DNA of 49,923 nucleotides from an uncultured Ruminiclostridium sp. (GCA_910579265.1 CAJTTE010000019.1:1-49923), one strand, 5' to 3'. Numbered from the stretch's first letter, positions 33,748 to 41,981 are shown. The notes: generated by a model from the sequence alone, not told the origin. Translations and numbers: made by a program.

Positions 33748-33866
33748 AAAAAGATATTGTATTATAGCCTCAGATTGCGGAAAGAAGGAAAATTTTATTT
33801 CGATGCATGAGGACAATGTATTGTTTTGACGGGATCGTTCGCTTTGCTCACTTTTGTTATGGCAAA

Positions 33867-34046
33867 TTAAGGCAACACCGCACAATGATTGGGTGTGGAT
33901 TTCGCAGTCAGATTTTTCGTCAGTTTGCAAAAATTCGATGCAGGAATACTGACGTATTTCAAGGAGGATTTGTGTATGCTGGCGGAATATATGCAAGCAA
34001 GCCGCACGCAAAGCCGTCGGGCGGTCATTGTGCGGTATTGCCTTAA
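33867..34046 (+). repeat. Interspersed repeat family 1, copy C (full length)
   Basis: A 180-bp copy starting TTAAGGCAACACCGCACAAT and ending ATTGTGCGGTATTGCCTTAA. In this copy the conserved AAGGAG is AAGGAGG, followed by GTG and an open frame that ends at the terminal TAA. The other copies have GTG-TAA there, so translation is unlikely to be a family property. Confidence 0.9.
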
Positions 34047-34322
34047 TATTATTTTTCAGGTATAGGTATATCACTTAAAGATTCGGATAAATATGCAGGA
34101 TATATCATATTTCGTTCGGATTATACGCCGGGTTCAGGACTGCAATGTATCCGGCGCCGTGTATTTTCCGGCATAAATGCCGCGATAAGTCCCGTAAAAA
34201 TTAGCTTTAGATAAATTGGATAAAGCTAAAATGCTTTTAAAGTATTAGGATCAGGTTTTAAAATAATATATATGCAAAGCACTGTACGAATTGTCAAATC
34301 TTACATTTTTTTATTATTTCTC

Positions 34323-34351
34323 TTGACAAAAACAACTTGGTATAGTATGAT
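34323..34351 (+). promoter_or_regulatory. Sigma-A promoter of the bactofilin gene
   Basis: TTGACA at 34323-34328, a 17-base spacer and TATGAT at 34346-34351. The leader is about 117 bases. Confidence 0.8.
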
Positions 34352-34474
34352 AAATGTATATATTTATGTCAACTTGATTTTTATGCTGTTTTTTCGGCGG
34401 CTAATATATTCGCGGGAGTATTTTTATTCCGATGTGCAGCACCATTGCAATTTAAAATGAAAGGACCGTTAAAA

Positions 34475-35662
34475 ATGGGACTGAAGGAAAATTTTTCACA
34501 GGCGGTAAAGGAGCTTACCGGCAATTCGAGAGATGACGATAAAAAAAGAAATTCTCAGTATGAGGGTCTGAAAAGGGCCTTGGATAACGATCAGCCGTCT
34601 CCTAATATGCCTGAGGGAAACAGCCAGCCTTATTATCGTAACCGCGATGACAGCCGCAGTACTCAGGAGCCTGAGTATAACCGTCCGTCGAGAGATATGA
34701 ACGGCGGCTACAGGAATCAGGACAGGGAGTTTGATAATTACGGCAACAGCGGCTCCAGGAATTATAATGACGATTACCGAAGACAGGATGCAGGTTATTA
34801 CGATAACCGCCGTCAGGATGGCTATTATGACGATAATCGCGGTCGTGGGACGGGCTATAATAATGACCGCGACCAGGACAGAAATTTTAACGGAGGCCGC
34901 GGATCCGACAGGATATATAACGATAACCGTGATCGGGAAAGAAATTTTGACGACGACCGCAGACAGGACAGAATGTACGCAAACGAAGGCAATCGGGACA
35001 GAGACTTTGAAAACGGTGCGCCGGACAGAAGATATGAAAACGGATCCGAGCGGCAGAATGCGGATTATAGTGACCGGAGGGACGATTACGATAACCGCCA
35101 GAGCCGTCCTTATGAGGGCAGAAACCAGAGGGATACATATCCTATGGCGTCCTCGGGCAGCCGCACTGAGCGAAGGGATTACCGTGATGCTGCTGATAAC
35201 GAAATAACGGTTATATCAAGAAATACGATGATCGACGGTAATGTTCGTTCTCTTGCGAATATGAGTATAGACGGCGATATCAGAGGCGACGTGGAAACCA
35301 CAAAGGATATTGAGCTTAACGGTCGTATCGTGGGAAACATGACATGTAATAATGCTAATATGATAACGTCACAGGTGCAGGGAAATCTTGTACTTAAGGG
35401 AAGCGTTGAGATAGGACGCGATACGTTGCTTATAGGCGACCTTAATTCCGGATTTGCCAGCATAAACGGTAAGGTAAAGGGCAATGTAGAGATTTCCGGT
35501 AAGGCGGAATTTAAGGCGGACGCAGTTATATTCGGAGATATAAGCGCATCTACCATTACCGTTGACGACGGGGCAATTATTCAGGGATATGTAAGCACCA
35601 CATTCCTCAATAAGGATGAAAGTGAAAAGATATTCCCGGAATCGGTTGAAATAGGGGAATAA
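34475..35662 (+). CDS. Bactofilin-family polymer-forming protein with long disordered N-terminus
   Basis: A 395-aa protein. The C-terminal 145 residues form a bactofilin domain: repeated short beta-strand steps such as SIDGDIRGDVETTKDIELNG, GNLVLKGSVEIG and GKVKGNVEISGKAEFKADAV, which build a right-handed beta-helix that polymerises without nucleotide. Before it lie about 220 residues of Arg/Asp/Asn/Tyr-rich low-complexity sequence in loose repeats (DNR, DRN and YNDNRDR units), much longer than the short tails of most bactofilins. ATG 34475 has AAAGGACC 8 bases upstream. Bactofilins act in cell shape, wall synthesis or sporulation. The HD-domain gene 65 bp downstream may be cotranscribed. Confidence 0.88.
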   Translation: MGLKENFSQAVKELTGNSRDDDKKRNSQYEGLKRALDNDQPSPNMPEGNSQPYYRNRDDSRSTQEPEYNRPSRDMNGGYRNQDREFDNYGNSGSRNYNDDYRRQDAGYYDNRRQDGYYDDNRGRGTGYNNDRDQDRNFNGGRGSDRIYNDNRDRERNFDDDRRQDRMYANEGNRDRDFENGAPDRRYENGSERQNADYSDRRDDYDNRQSRPYEGRNQRDTYPMASSGSRTERRDYRDAADNEITVISRNTMIDGNVRSLANMSIDGDIRGDVETTKDIELNGRIVGNMTCNNANMITSQVQGNLVLKGSVEIGRDTLLIGDLNSGFASINGKVKGNVEISGKAEFKADAVIFGDISASTITVDDGAIIQGYVSTTFLNKDESEKIFPESVEIGE

Positions 35663-35679
35663 ACTGAAAAAAAATATAA

Positions 35680-35710
35680 AAGCACCACATATGAGTGGTG
35701 CTTAAATTTT
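35680..35710 (+). terminator. Hairpin between bactofilin and HD-protein genes
   Basis: AAGCACCAC (35680-35688) pairs with GTGGTGCTT (35695-35703), followed by AAATTTT. The T run is weak, so partial read-through into the HD gene is likely; no separate promoter for that gene is visible. Confidence 0.5.
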
Positions 35711-35727
35711 CGGAAAGGGAACAGTTT

Positions 35728-36321
35728 ATGATAAAAAGAAGTTCTTCTGAAATAAAGGATGAATTTATTTCCGTCTACAACGCAAACATAAACAGGGACG
35801 GTGCAGATAAGCTGTTGGATTATCTGACAAACCGCTGTGACTTTTTTACGGCGCCTGCCAGCACACGGTTTCACAGCTGCTATGAAGGGGGCTTGGCACA
35901 GCACTCTCTGAATGTATATTATTGCCTTAAGGATTATCTGGAAAGGCGAAGGGTAATTGAAGAATATAAGCTCAGCTATACTGATGAGACCGTTGCGGTT
36001 GTAGCTCTGCTCCATGATATATGCAAGGTCGATACATATGTTAGGGATTTTCGTAACGTGAAAAACGAACAGGGTATATGGGAGCGTGTTCCCACCTATC
36101 GTTTTGAGGATAAGCTTCCGTATGGTCACGGCGAAAAATCCGTATATATGATAAGCGGGTTTATGCGCCTTTCAAGAGAAGAGGCAATGGCCATTCGGTG
36201 GCATATGGGTTTTTCCGGAAGTGAAGAGACAAATCTCGTAAGCAGGGCGATGGAAAGCTACCCCCTTGCATTTGCGGTATCTACCGCAGATATGGAGGCC
36301 AGTTATTTTCTGGAAGAATAA
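35728..36321 (+). CDS. HD-domain phosphohydrolase-like protein
   Basis: A 197-aa soluble protein with an HD metal-dependent phosphohydrolase signature: H59 (GGLAQHSLNV), H96-D97 (ALLHDICKVD) and a further GHGEKS and RWHMG, which supply later metal ligands. HD proteins of this size cleave nucleotides or other phosphomonoesters or phosphodiesters; the substrate is unknown. GGAAAGGGA lies about 7 bases before ATG 35728. The frame extends 11 codons upstream, but those overlap the intergenic hairpin. Its position after the bactofilin gene suggests coexpression rather than a known shared pathway. Confidence 0.85.
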   Translation: MIKRSSSEIKDEFISVYNANINRDGADKLLDYLTNRCDFFTAPASTRFHSCYEGGLAQHSLNVYYCLKDYLERRRVIEEYKLSYTDETVAVVALLHDICKVDTYVRDFRNVKNEQGIWERVPTYRFEDKLPYGHGEKSVYMISGFMRLSREEAMAIRWHMGFSGSEETNLVSRAMESYPLAFAVSTADMEASYFLEE

Positions 36322-36531
36322 AGGCCTTATTATGCCATAAGAGAAGTGAGCGAAGGAAACGCTTTCTTTAAAACGGTAACATGTCCTCAAATATAAAAAT
36401 AAAATCTTTTTTCGCAGTCAGGCTGCCGTTATAAAATAAATAGAGCAGGGTAAAGCGATTTTTCCGTATCATCAAAAGGTTCTCGAACATTAAAATGATT
36501 CGTTTTCTTTACTTGCTTAAAGCCGCTTTTA

Positions 36532-36598
36532 TTTAAGGCAACACCGCACAATTCGCACGCAAAGCCGTCGGGCGGCCATTGTGCGGTATTGCCTTAAA
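36532..36598 (+). repeat. Interspersed repeat family 1, copy D (67-bp internal-deletion derivative)
   Basis: Both ends are intact (TTTAAGGCAACACCGCACAA and ATTGTGCGGTATTGCCTTAA). About 113 bp between the left terminus and the CGCACGCAAAGCCGTC block is missing. This is the deletion-derivative pattern usual for non-autonomous elements. Confidence 0.88.
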
Positions 36599-36616
36599 AA
36601 TCCTGTACAAAATCGA

Positions 36617-36668
36617 AGAAGCCCGCTGCATATTGACGCATTTTGCGTTAAAGTGCAGCGGGTCTTTA
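36617..36668 (+). terminator. Two-part hairpin after the HD gene
   Basis: CCCGCTGCA (36622-36630) pairs with TGCAGCGGG (36654-36662), with an inner stem TGACGCA/TGCGTTA. TCTTTAT follows. It may terminate the plus-strand transcript; the T run is poor. Confidence 0.5.
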
Positions 36669-37104
36669 TAAAACAGTATCGATTGCCATGTTTTCAGTAC
36701 CGTCTTTTAAGTTATCTTTAATTTTTTAAAAACATTTTAATAATCCGTCCGGTTTTTTACTGCCTTGAGCTGTTCCCGGAAAAATACGGGAACAGCGGGA
36801 AAAACGACTTGACGATAAATTAAGACGATACCCCGTAACCGTCGCTTTATGTGCTGTGGCGCAGGTTTGCCTGAGCTTTTACGCGGTCTCCCTTTATAAA
36901 ATTCTATTTTAGCACATTCGTATTATTTGGTATGGTTTATACAATTTGACAAAAAACGAGGCGCGATCACGGCGATGTTTACGCGGTTTTCCCTAAGCTT
37001 TAATTAAACAGTCAGGGTTCGGGATTACATCGGCATATTATGCCATAGTGTACTCACCCTTACGCTACAGCTGTCTGTCCTAAGATGATATAATCCTTTG
37101 GCGC

Positions 37105-38325
37105 TTATTGCTTCTCGCTTGCGGTTGTGCTTTCCGGATCCTCCAGATTAAGAAGCTCATAATTCAGTACATAGGGATAATCCTTTAAAAAATCCGTGAC
37201 CTTTTTATAGGATTCCTGCTGGACTAAAAACTCTCTGCCCTGATCGTTAAGGCTTTTTATTTCTTCATCGGTAAATTTTAGATCATCCTTGTAGCATATT
37301 ATTGACCATCCCGCGTCGGTCTTTTGTATCTCGGAGTACTCGCCTTTGTTTTTTATAGACATAGCGGCTTCTATTATTTTTTTGTCAATGGTGCTGCTTT
37401 TCGGATAAAGGTTGAAATCTACGTCGTTGGTGGATGTTTCGTCGTTGTACTCCTCCTGGACCTTTTTCCAATCTTCGCCGTTTTGAAGCTTTTCATAAGC
37501 TTCATCTATCCTGAATTTTACCTTTTCGAGAGCGGCGTTCAGTATTTCATCAGCCTTTTCATCGTCTCCGTCCTTACGATAGGCTTTTACCTCGCTTGCT
37601 GAAATGTCGTCTATCATTACTACGATCTGCTGTACCTTTCTCGAACCTTCCGGAATATAAAAAGCGGTATATGTCTTTTCAAAGGTGGCGATGTCTTTTT
37701 CATACATTTCCTTTGCGCTGTCTATCGTACTCTGCACAAAATCGTCCACCGTCTTGTCCTCAACGGATTCACCGACTTTTTCTATAAATTTGAGGCGTAT
37801 TTGTTCATTCGTTTCCCACATTGTGAAATCTTCAACGGTAATTCCGGTTTGCGAAAGAAACTTTTCAAAAAGCTCCTGTTCCTTTTTAAGCAGCTCGTCT
37901 TCCGTGAAATCGCTGCCTAAAGCGAGCTTAGCGTCCGCTTCATAGGATTCATACCATTTTTTCAGGTTTTTTTGAACCTGTTCGTCTATTTTTTTTACTT
38001 CTTCGTCGCTGAGGGAGGCGGCTGTAATATCCATTTGCTCCGCAAGGTAAAGAACTACTCTTTCCTGTGTAAGATATTCTATGACCTCCTTGCGTAATTG
38101 TGTGCAAAGCTCCGCGTCTTTTTCTTCCGTATATCCTCCCGCGCCCATACGGTATTTGTATTCTCTGTTCCAATCGCTAAAGGTTACCGTAAAACGGTCG
38201 CCTGTGCCTTCGGGTGGATTTTCGATGGATGCTACGGGATTATTTGCCGCGTTTTGGCTGCATCCTGTAAAAAAAATAGATGCGGATATTAAAGCTGCCG
38301 CTGCCTGTTTTATTTTTTTCATCAT
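37105..38325 (-). CDS. SurA/PrsA-like lipoprotein with degenerate parvulin domain
   Basis: A predicted extracytoplasmic foldase of 406 aa. The N-terminus MMKKIKQAAAALISASIFFT ends at a lipobox FTGC, so it is a lipoprotein. A helical SurA-N-like region follows (about 75-215; ELCTQLRKEVIEYLTQERVV, LLKKEQELFEKFLSQTGITV). A parvulin-like region begins at about residue 243 (RKVQQIVVMID) and includes WKKVQEEYNDETSTND and KNKGEYSEIQKTDAGWSIIC. The usual GGDLG segment is missing, so isomerase activity is doubtful. AAAGGATAACGG lies over 20 bases before the ATG, with a small AACGGA/TCCGTT hairpin between. It is divergent from the BMP lipoprotein, with repeat copy E in between. Confidence 0.8.
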   Translation of the reverse strand: MMKKIKQAAAALISASIFFTGCSQNAANNPVASIENPPEGTGDRFTVTFSDWNREYKYRMGAGGYTEEKDAELCTQLRKEVIEYLTQERVVLYLAEQMDITAASLSDEEVKKIDEQVQKNLKKWYESYEADAKLALGSDFTEDELLKKEQELFEKFLSQTGITVEDFTMWETNEQIRLKFIEKVGESVEDKTVDDFVQSTIDSAKEMYEKDIATFEKTYTAFYIPEGSRKVQQIVVMIDDISASEVKAYRKDGDDEKADEILNAALEKVKFRIDEAYEKLQNGEDWKKVQEEYNDETSTNDVDFNLYPKSSTIDKKIIEAAMSIKNKGEYSEIQKTDAGWSIICYKDDLKFTDEEIKSLNDQGREFLVQQESYKKVTDFLKDYPYVLNYELLNLEDPESTTASEKQ

Positions 38326-38410
38326 TGTGACTGCTTGAACGGAGTGATTCCGTTATCCTTTCTTTTTGCTGTTTTCGTACACTGTTAAGCGGTAACGTCG
38401 TACTGTGACA

Positions 38411-38590
38411 TTAGGGCAATACCGCACAATGACCGCCCGACGGCTTTGCGTGCGGCTTGCTTGCATATTTTACGTCATCTTACACAAATTCTCCTTGAAA
38501 TACGTCAGTATTCCTGCGCCCAATTTATGCAAGCTGGCGAAAAATCTGACTGCGCAATTCACACCCAATCATTGTGCGGTGCTGCCTCAA
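38411..38590 (-). repeat. Interspersed repeat family 1, copy E (full length, inverted)
   Basis: A 180-bp copy in the opposite orientation to A-D. Read on the minus strand it starts TTGAGGCAGCACCGCACAAT and ends ATTGTGCGGTATTGCCCTAA, with slightly worn ends. It occupies most of the space between two divergent lipoprotein genes, close to where the minus-strand promoter should be. Confidence 0.9.
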
Positions 38591-38676
38591 ATATATCTTA
38601 ACCATTATATCACATTTTTTCCGAAAAGCAAAATGTATTTCAAAAAAAATCCTGAGTTTTTTGTGAAAACAAGGGG

Positions 38677-38705
38677 TTGCAAAGGATCGTAAAATATGGT
38701 AGAAT
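38677..38705 (+). promoter_or_regulatory. Sigma-A promoter of the BMP-family lipoprotein gene
   Basis: TTGCAA at 38677-38682, a 17-base spacer and TAGAAT at 38700-38705. The leader to ATG 38809 is about 97 bases. Confidence 0.7.
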
Positions 38706-38808
38706 ATAATGCATATAAGGAATATTTCAAATTTGAAAATATCCAAAAGATATTACTCTCCGTCAAATTATGTTATTCGTTTTGAGCAGGAAAGGAACGG
38801 TTTTAAAT

Positions 38809-40095
38809 ATGAAAAAAAACAGATTTTTATCGTTTTTATTGGCGGGCTGTCTTCTGTTTACCGGATGCAGCGGCGGCGAAGATCAGCCTGAAACTACAAC
38901 TGACGGAAACACATATGTCGACGTTACCGACGAGGAAGGAAAGCCCGTGACAAATGCCGAAGGAGAGGTTGTTACATCGGTAATACCTGCCGTTCCCGAG
39001 GAAAAGGAACTTACCGTGGGCTTCGTTTATTCCGGAAAGGCAGGCGGGGACGCTGTTTCCGAATATTTTGAAGATGCGAGAGCCGAAATCGCGAGGGTTC
39101 TCGGCGCAAAGACCTATTATGTGGAAAACGTCCTTGTGTCGCAGTTTGAAGCTGCGACCGCGGTTCTGGTCGAAAAGGGCTGCAACGTTATTGTAAGTAC
39201 GAGCGTCAGATATGCCAATGCAGTATATGACGAGGCAACCGGAAATAAAAAAGTTCATTTTGTAAGCTATGGAGGAACAAAGGCGCAGAATAATCTTTCC
39301 TGTTTTCAGGGGGAGGTGTACAAAGGCGCGTTCGTATGCGGTCTTGCGGCGGCTTATAATTCGGACAGCAATATTATAGGTGTGGTTGCCGATCCTGCCG
39401 TAATTTCTGTTTATAATGTCATTGACGGTTTCATAATAGGCGCCAAAGAGCTTACGAAAAACGATACCGACGTAAGAGTGAATTGGGCATGGGGCAACAG
39501 GGATCAGGAGACAAAGGACGCTATCGACAACCTTATTTCTCAGGGCTGTGACGTTATATTTACGGCTACGGGCTCCAGGTTTGCGGTGCAGTATTGCGAG
39601 CTCAAGGGCATAAAGGTGATAGGATTGTCCTACAATATGCCCGATCTGGCTCCGGAAAACTATATAACCGGAACCTTCTGTAATGTGAAATTGTTTCTTA
39701 TTGACGTGCTCCGCTCCGTAAGATACGGTACGGACGGTGTTGAGGTTTACCGCGGAGGGATCAAAGAGGGTGCCGTAAGAGTTGTGGCGATAAACGAAAA
39801 AGCCCGTGAAGGGACCAAAGAGATATGCGATACTCTTTATCAGCTTTGCGAACAGGGAAAAGCGCTTGTATTCAAGGATGAGTTAAAGGATACCAACGGA
39901 AATATAAAGGTAAAGAAGGGTGAAACTCTTGATGCGGACAAGATAATGGGCATCGATTGGCTTGAACAAAGCGTTAAGAGCGAAAACAACTATTGTGAGC
40001 CTTTGCTTGATCCGGTGGGCTCAGACCTTACCGTTTATGAGGACAAGGAACAGGCTGCCGGAACGGATGCCGAGGAAGCTGTAACGGCGGCTTAA
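38809..40095 (+). CDS. BMP/PnrA-type substrate-binding lipoprotein
   Basis: A 428-aa surface lipoprotein (lipobox FTGC near residue 20) of the basic membrane protein family, the binding proteins of nucleoside-type ABC importers. Typical blocks: ELTVGFVYSGKAGGDAVSEY, HFVSYGGTKAQNNLSCFQGE, VYKGAFVCGLAAAY, IGVVADPAVISVYNVIDGFI, VNWAWGNRDQETKDAIDNLI and SQGCDVIFTATG. An acidic spacer of about 40 residues follows the lipid anchor. ATG 38809 is chosen for the signal peptide; AAAGGAA lies about 13 bases upstream. No permease or ATPase gene is adjacent, so the protein is an orphan binding protein here. A purine nucleoside ligand is plausible but unproved. Confidence 0.88.
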   Translation: MKKNRFLSFLLAGCLLFTGCSGGEDQPETTTDGNTYVDVTDEEGKPVTNAEGEVVTSVIPAVPEEKELTVGFVYSGKAGGDAVSEYFEDARAEIARVLGAKTYYVENVLVSQFEAATAVLVEKGCNVIVSTSVRYANAVYDEATGNKKVHFVSYGGTKAQNNLSCFQGEVYKGAFVCGLAAAYNSDSNIIGVVADPAVISVYNVIDGFIIGAKELTKNDTDVRVNWAWGNRDQETKDAIDNLISQGCDVIFTATGSRFAVQYCELKGIKVIGLSYNMPDLAPENYITGTFCNVKLFLIDVLRSVRYGTDGVEVYRGGIKEGAVRVVAINEKAREGTKEICDTLYQLCEQGKALVFKDELKDTNGNIKVKKGETLDADKIMGIDWLEQSVKSENNYCEPLLDPVGSDLTVYEDKEQAAGTDAEEAVTAA

Positions 40096-40191
40096 ATCCT
40101 TAAATTATGTGATATAAAGAGATATAAGGATAAGAAGCTTTTAAAGGCTTGCTCCGCAATACGTCTTACCGGAGAAAAAAATAAAAAGCTA

Positions 40192-40267
40192 AGCGGCTCT
40201 GACGATTCGGGAGAGCTTATGTATACGAAAATCGGTATACATACCTCCGTCGGTCAGAGCCGTTTTT
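40192..40267 (+). terminator. Large compound hairpin terminator of the BMP gene
   Basis: An outer stem CGGCTCTGAC/GTCAGAGCCG (40194-40203 with 40253-40262), followed by five T, encloses an inner stem TATGTATAC/GTATACATA (about 40219-40242). At about 75 bases it is far larger than the others in the window. Confidence 0.8.
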
Positions 40268-40480
40268 GTCATGCTTTAACCATTTGGGTAAATACGGAAT
40301 AATCATGTCCCTTAAGATCGTGATGATCCGAGAGCCTGTTCAGCACCTCTCAGCATGCATCTTGCTTGCACCTGCTGCTTGATCTGCAACTTGGATATAC
40401 TAGGGCTTGTTTGAAAAATCGGAAACGTCGTCTTTTCGCCTCCAAACGGTCATCTTCTTTGTCAAAAATCCTCGCCAAAC
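40268..40480. other. Spacer including the unfamiliar left part of the repeat F chimera
   Basis: No gene is seen. Bases from about 40330 to 40480 read directly into family-1 sequence at 40481 but do not match the left half of any other copy. They may belong to a different repeat family or to DNA that replaced the normal left half. Confidence 0.4.
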
Positions 40481-40576
40481 TGACGTATTTCAAGGAGAAT
40501 TTGTGTAAGCTGACGGAAAAATGCAAGCAATCCGCACGCAAAGCCGTCAGGCGGTCATTTTGCGGTATTGCCTTAA
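40481..40576 (+). repeat. Interspersed repeat family 1, copy F (right half only)
   Basis: From TGACGTATTTCAAGGAG to the terminal GCGGTATTGCCTTAA, 96 bp match the right half of the full copies. The left terminal repeat is absent and different sequence is joined at about 40478-40481. It lies 89 bp from the stop of the convergent methyltransferase gene. Confidence 0.85.
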
Positions 40577-40665
40577 TTCATTTTCCTTATGCTTCCGATT
40601 CGTTAAAATTCGATTTATATTTTATTGCAAAAAACCTTATCTGCCATTATTTATAGATCATTTCC

Positions 40666-41301
40666 TTATGGCTGCATAATTCCGAAAAAAGAGAAATCTG
40701 TTTGCAGCAGCCTTTTCCCATTGGGCAAGATATGCTCCGAAGTATTGATTACACGATAATTGATTTCAAGCATTGTGTTTTCTAACATGTTTGCTTCTAT
40801 CGGATAATGCACCTGTTCCAAGCCGTCAAATACGTGAAGATACGGTGAGTCTGACACCCAGCCGTCATCCGTATTGACTTGAATAATGCATGAAACATAC
40901 TTGGGCTCTACCTGAGCTACGGCTTTCTGAAAACATTTATATCCTATATACTCTACCAGTAAATTTGCAATGACCATATCCGCTTTTGGAAGCTTGTGGG
41001 TTTCATCGGTCAAATCGATACATAAACATTCCAGAAGCCCGTTTAACTCCGGATATCTTTGAATGACCGCTTGTAAATAAGAAGGATTTACGTCAACTCC
41101 GTATATTTTTTCGTATTTGTTTTCTTGAATATGCTCAAGACCGTTACCGCCCGCAATACCGAATATTATGATACTGGAAACGGGATAAGCGTCAAATTGG
41201 CCTTTCATCATTTCATTCATAGCCTGCAACTGCATAACAGAATCGAGCCTCATATGACTTTCATAATCGGTTAATGGGATTCCTTGCCATGGGTTCTTCA
41301 T
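40666..41301 (-). CDS. Class I SAM-dependent methyltransferase-like protein
   Basis: A 211-aa cytoplasmic protein with a Rossmann-type methyltransferase core. Motif I is IFGIAGGNGLEH (46-57). The acidic residue after strand 2 is D70 (IYGVDVNP). The motif II/III region is CIDLTDE followed by ADMVIANLLVEYIG, and it ends FSFFGIM, a common final strand. A good AGGAGG precedes the ATG on the minus strand. No operon partner or substrate can be named. Terminator and promoter are not obvious; the family-1 copy F hairpin lies just beyond the stop. Confidence 0.75.
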   Translation of the reverse strand: MKNPWQGIPLTDYESHMRLDSVMQLQAMNEMMKGQFDAYPVSSIIIFGIAGGNGLEHIQENKYEKIYGVDVNPSYLQAVIQRYPELNGLLECLCIDLTDETHKLPKADMVIANLLVEYIGYKCFQKAVAQVEPKYVSCIIQVNTDDGWVSDSPYLHVFDGLEQVHYPIEANMLENTMLEINYRVINTSEHILPNGKRLLQTDFSFFGIMQP

Positions 41302-41528
41302 TTTTCCTCCTAAAGAAACTGCGGTTTATTGCCTTAATATTTTCGCCCGTTCTGTCATACGATCCTGTTTTCCCGATATAAATCTGACTTACCGCTTGGA
41401 AGTCCGTCAATAGGCTGACCCGGTAACGCGGATTAAAAAAGCATGAACTTGCGCTGAAAGACTCTGCAATTAGCTGATAATAAGATGACTGCGGTTTTTA
41501 AATAATACCTGATACGGGTTGAAAAATT

Positions 41529-41981
41529 TTAGTGAAAGGCTCCGTTCGTGATCCATTGAGGTATGATATTGTTCTGATACAGAGACAGAACTGTATATAC
41601 GATTCCGCCTACTATAGCCATTACGAAGCCGGCGATCGCGAGCCCCTTGAATCTTGTTTCGCCTATAAATCCGATTATTGATGCGACGGCGGATATCGGA
41701 TGAAGTATGATAGATGTGGAAAACATTCCTACGATTGCTGCAACAAAGCCTAAAATAGCCAACAGGTCGAATATACCGAGGGGCTTCTTTTTCTTTTGTA
41801 CAATAGGTATATTTTGCGGGTAGGGCGGAAGCGGAGCAGGGGGAGGCGGCATTATCGGCGCGGCATTTTGCTGAGAACCTGCGAAAGTCTCCTTGACGGG
41901 ATTGAACTCTGCGCAGCGGCAGTTGAAGCAGAATTGGTTTTCGTCACTGTTTTCCGTGCCGCAGTTTTTACAATACTTCAT
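41529..41981 (-). CDS. Zinc-ribbon membrane protein (DUF4190-like)
   Basis: A 150-aa protein. The N-terminal zinc ribbon has C4-x2-C7 and C18-x2-C21 (CKNCGTENSDENQFCFNC). A Pro-rich linker (PPPPAPLPPYPQNIP) and KKKK follow, then two or three hydrophobic segments from about residue 70 (FDLLAILGFVAAIVGMF, ISAVASIIGFIG, LAIAGFVMAIVGGIVYTVLS) in DUF4190 style. AAAGGAATAATT precedes the ATG. Proteins of this layout are common in Clostridia and their function is unknown. Confidence 0.8.
   Translation of the reverse strand: MKYCKNCGTENSDENQFCFNCRCAEFNPVKETFAGSQQNAAPIMPPPPAPLPPYPQNIPIVQKKKKPLGIFDLLAILGFVAAIVGMFSTSIILHPISAVASIIGFIGETRFKGLAIAGFVMAIVGGIVYTVLSLYQNNIIPQWITNGAFH

Larger units (their letters stand above)
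36322..37104. other. Convergent intergenic region with hairpins and a short repeat copy
   Basis: About 780 bp between converging genes. It holds family-1 copy D (36532-36598), a two-part hairpin at 36617-36666, and a 10-bp hairpin GCTGTTCCCG/CGGGAACAGC (36769-36778 with 36787-36796). No ORF is credible. Two similar short blocks (TTTACGCGG..TCCCT) occur near 36888 and 36973. Confidence 0.5.

Noticed and set aside
33961..34046. Conserved AAGGAG..GTG in family 1 as a peptide start
   Set aside because: In copies A, B, E and F the GTG is followed at once by TAA. Only copy C stays open, so coding is not a shared property.
36830..36895. A stretch whose complement resembles parts of a c-di-GMP-I riboswitch (GGCAAACC, TAAAGC, GGTTACGGGG)
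   Set aside because: The conserved spacing and second hairpin are missing, and no gene lies downstream on that strand.
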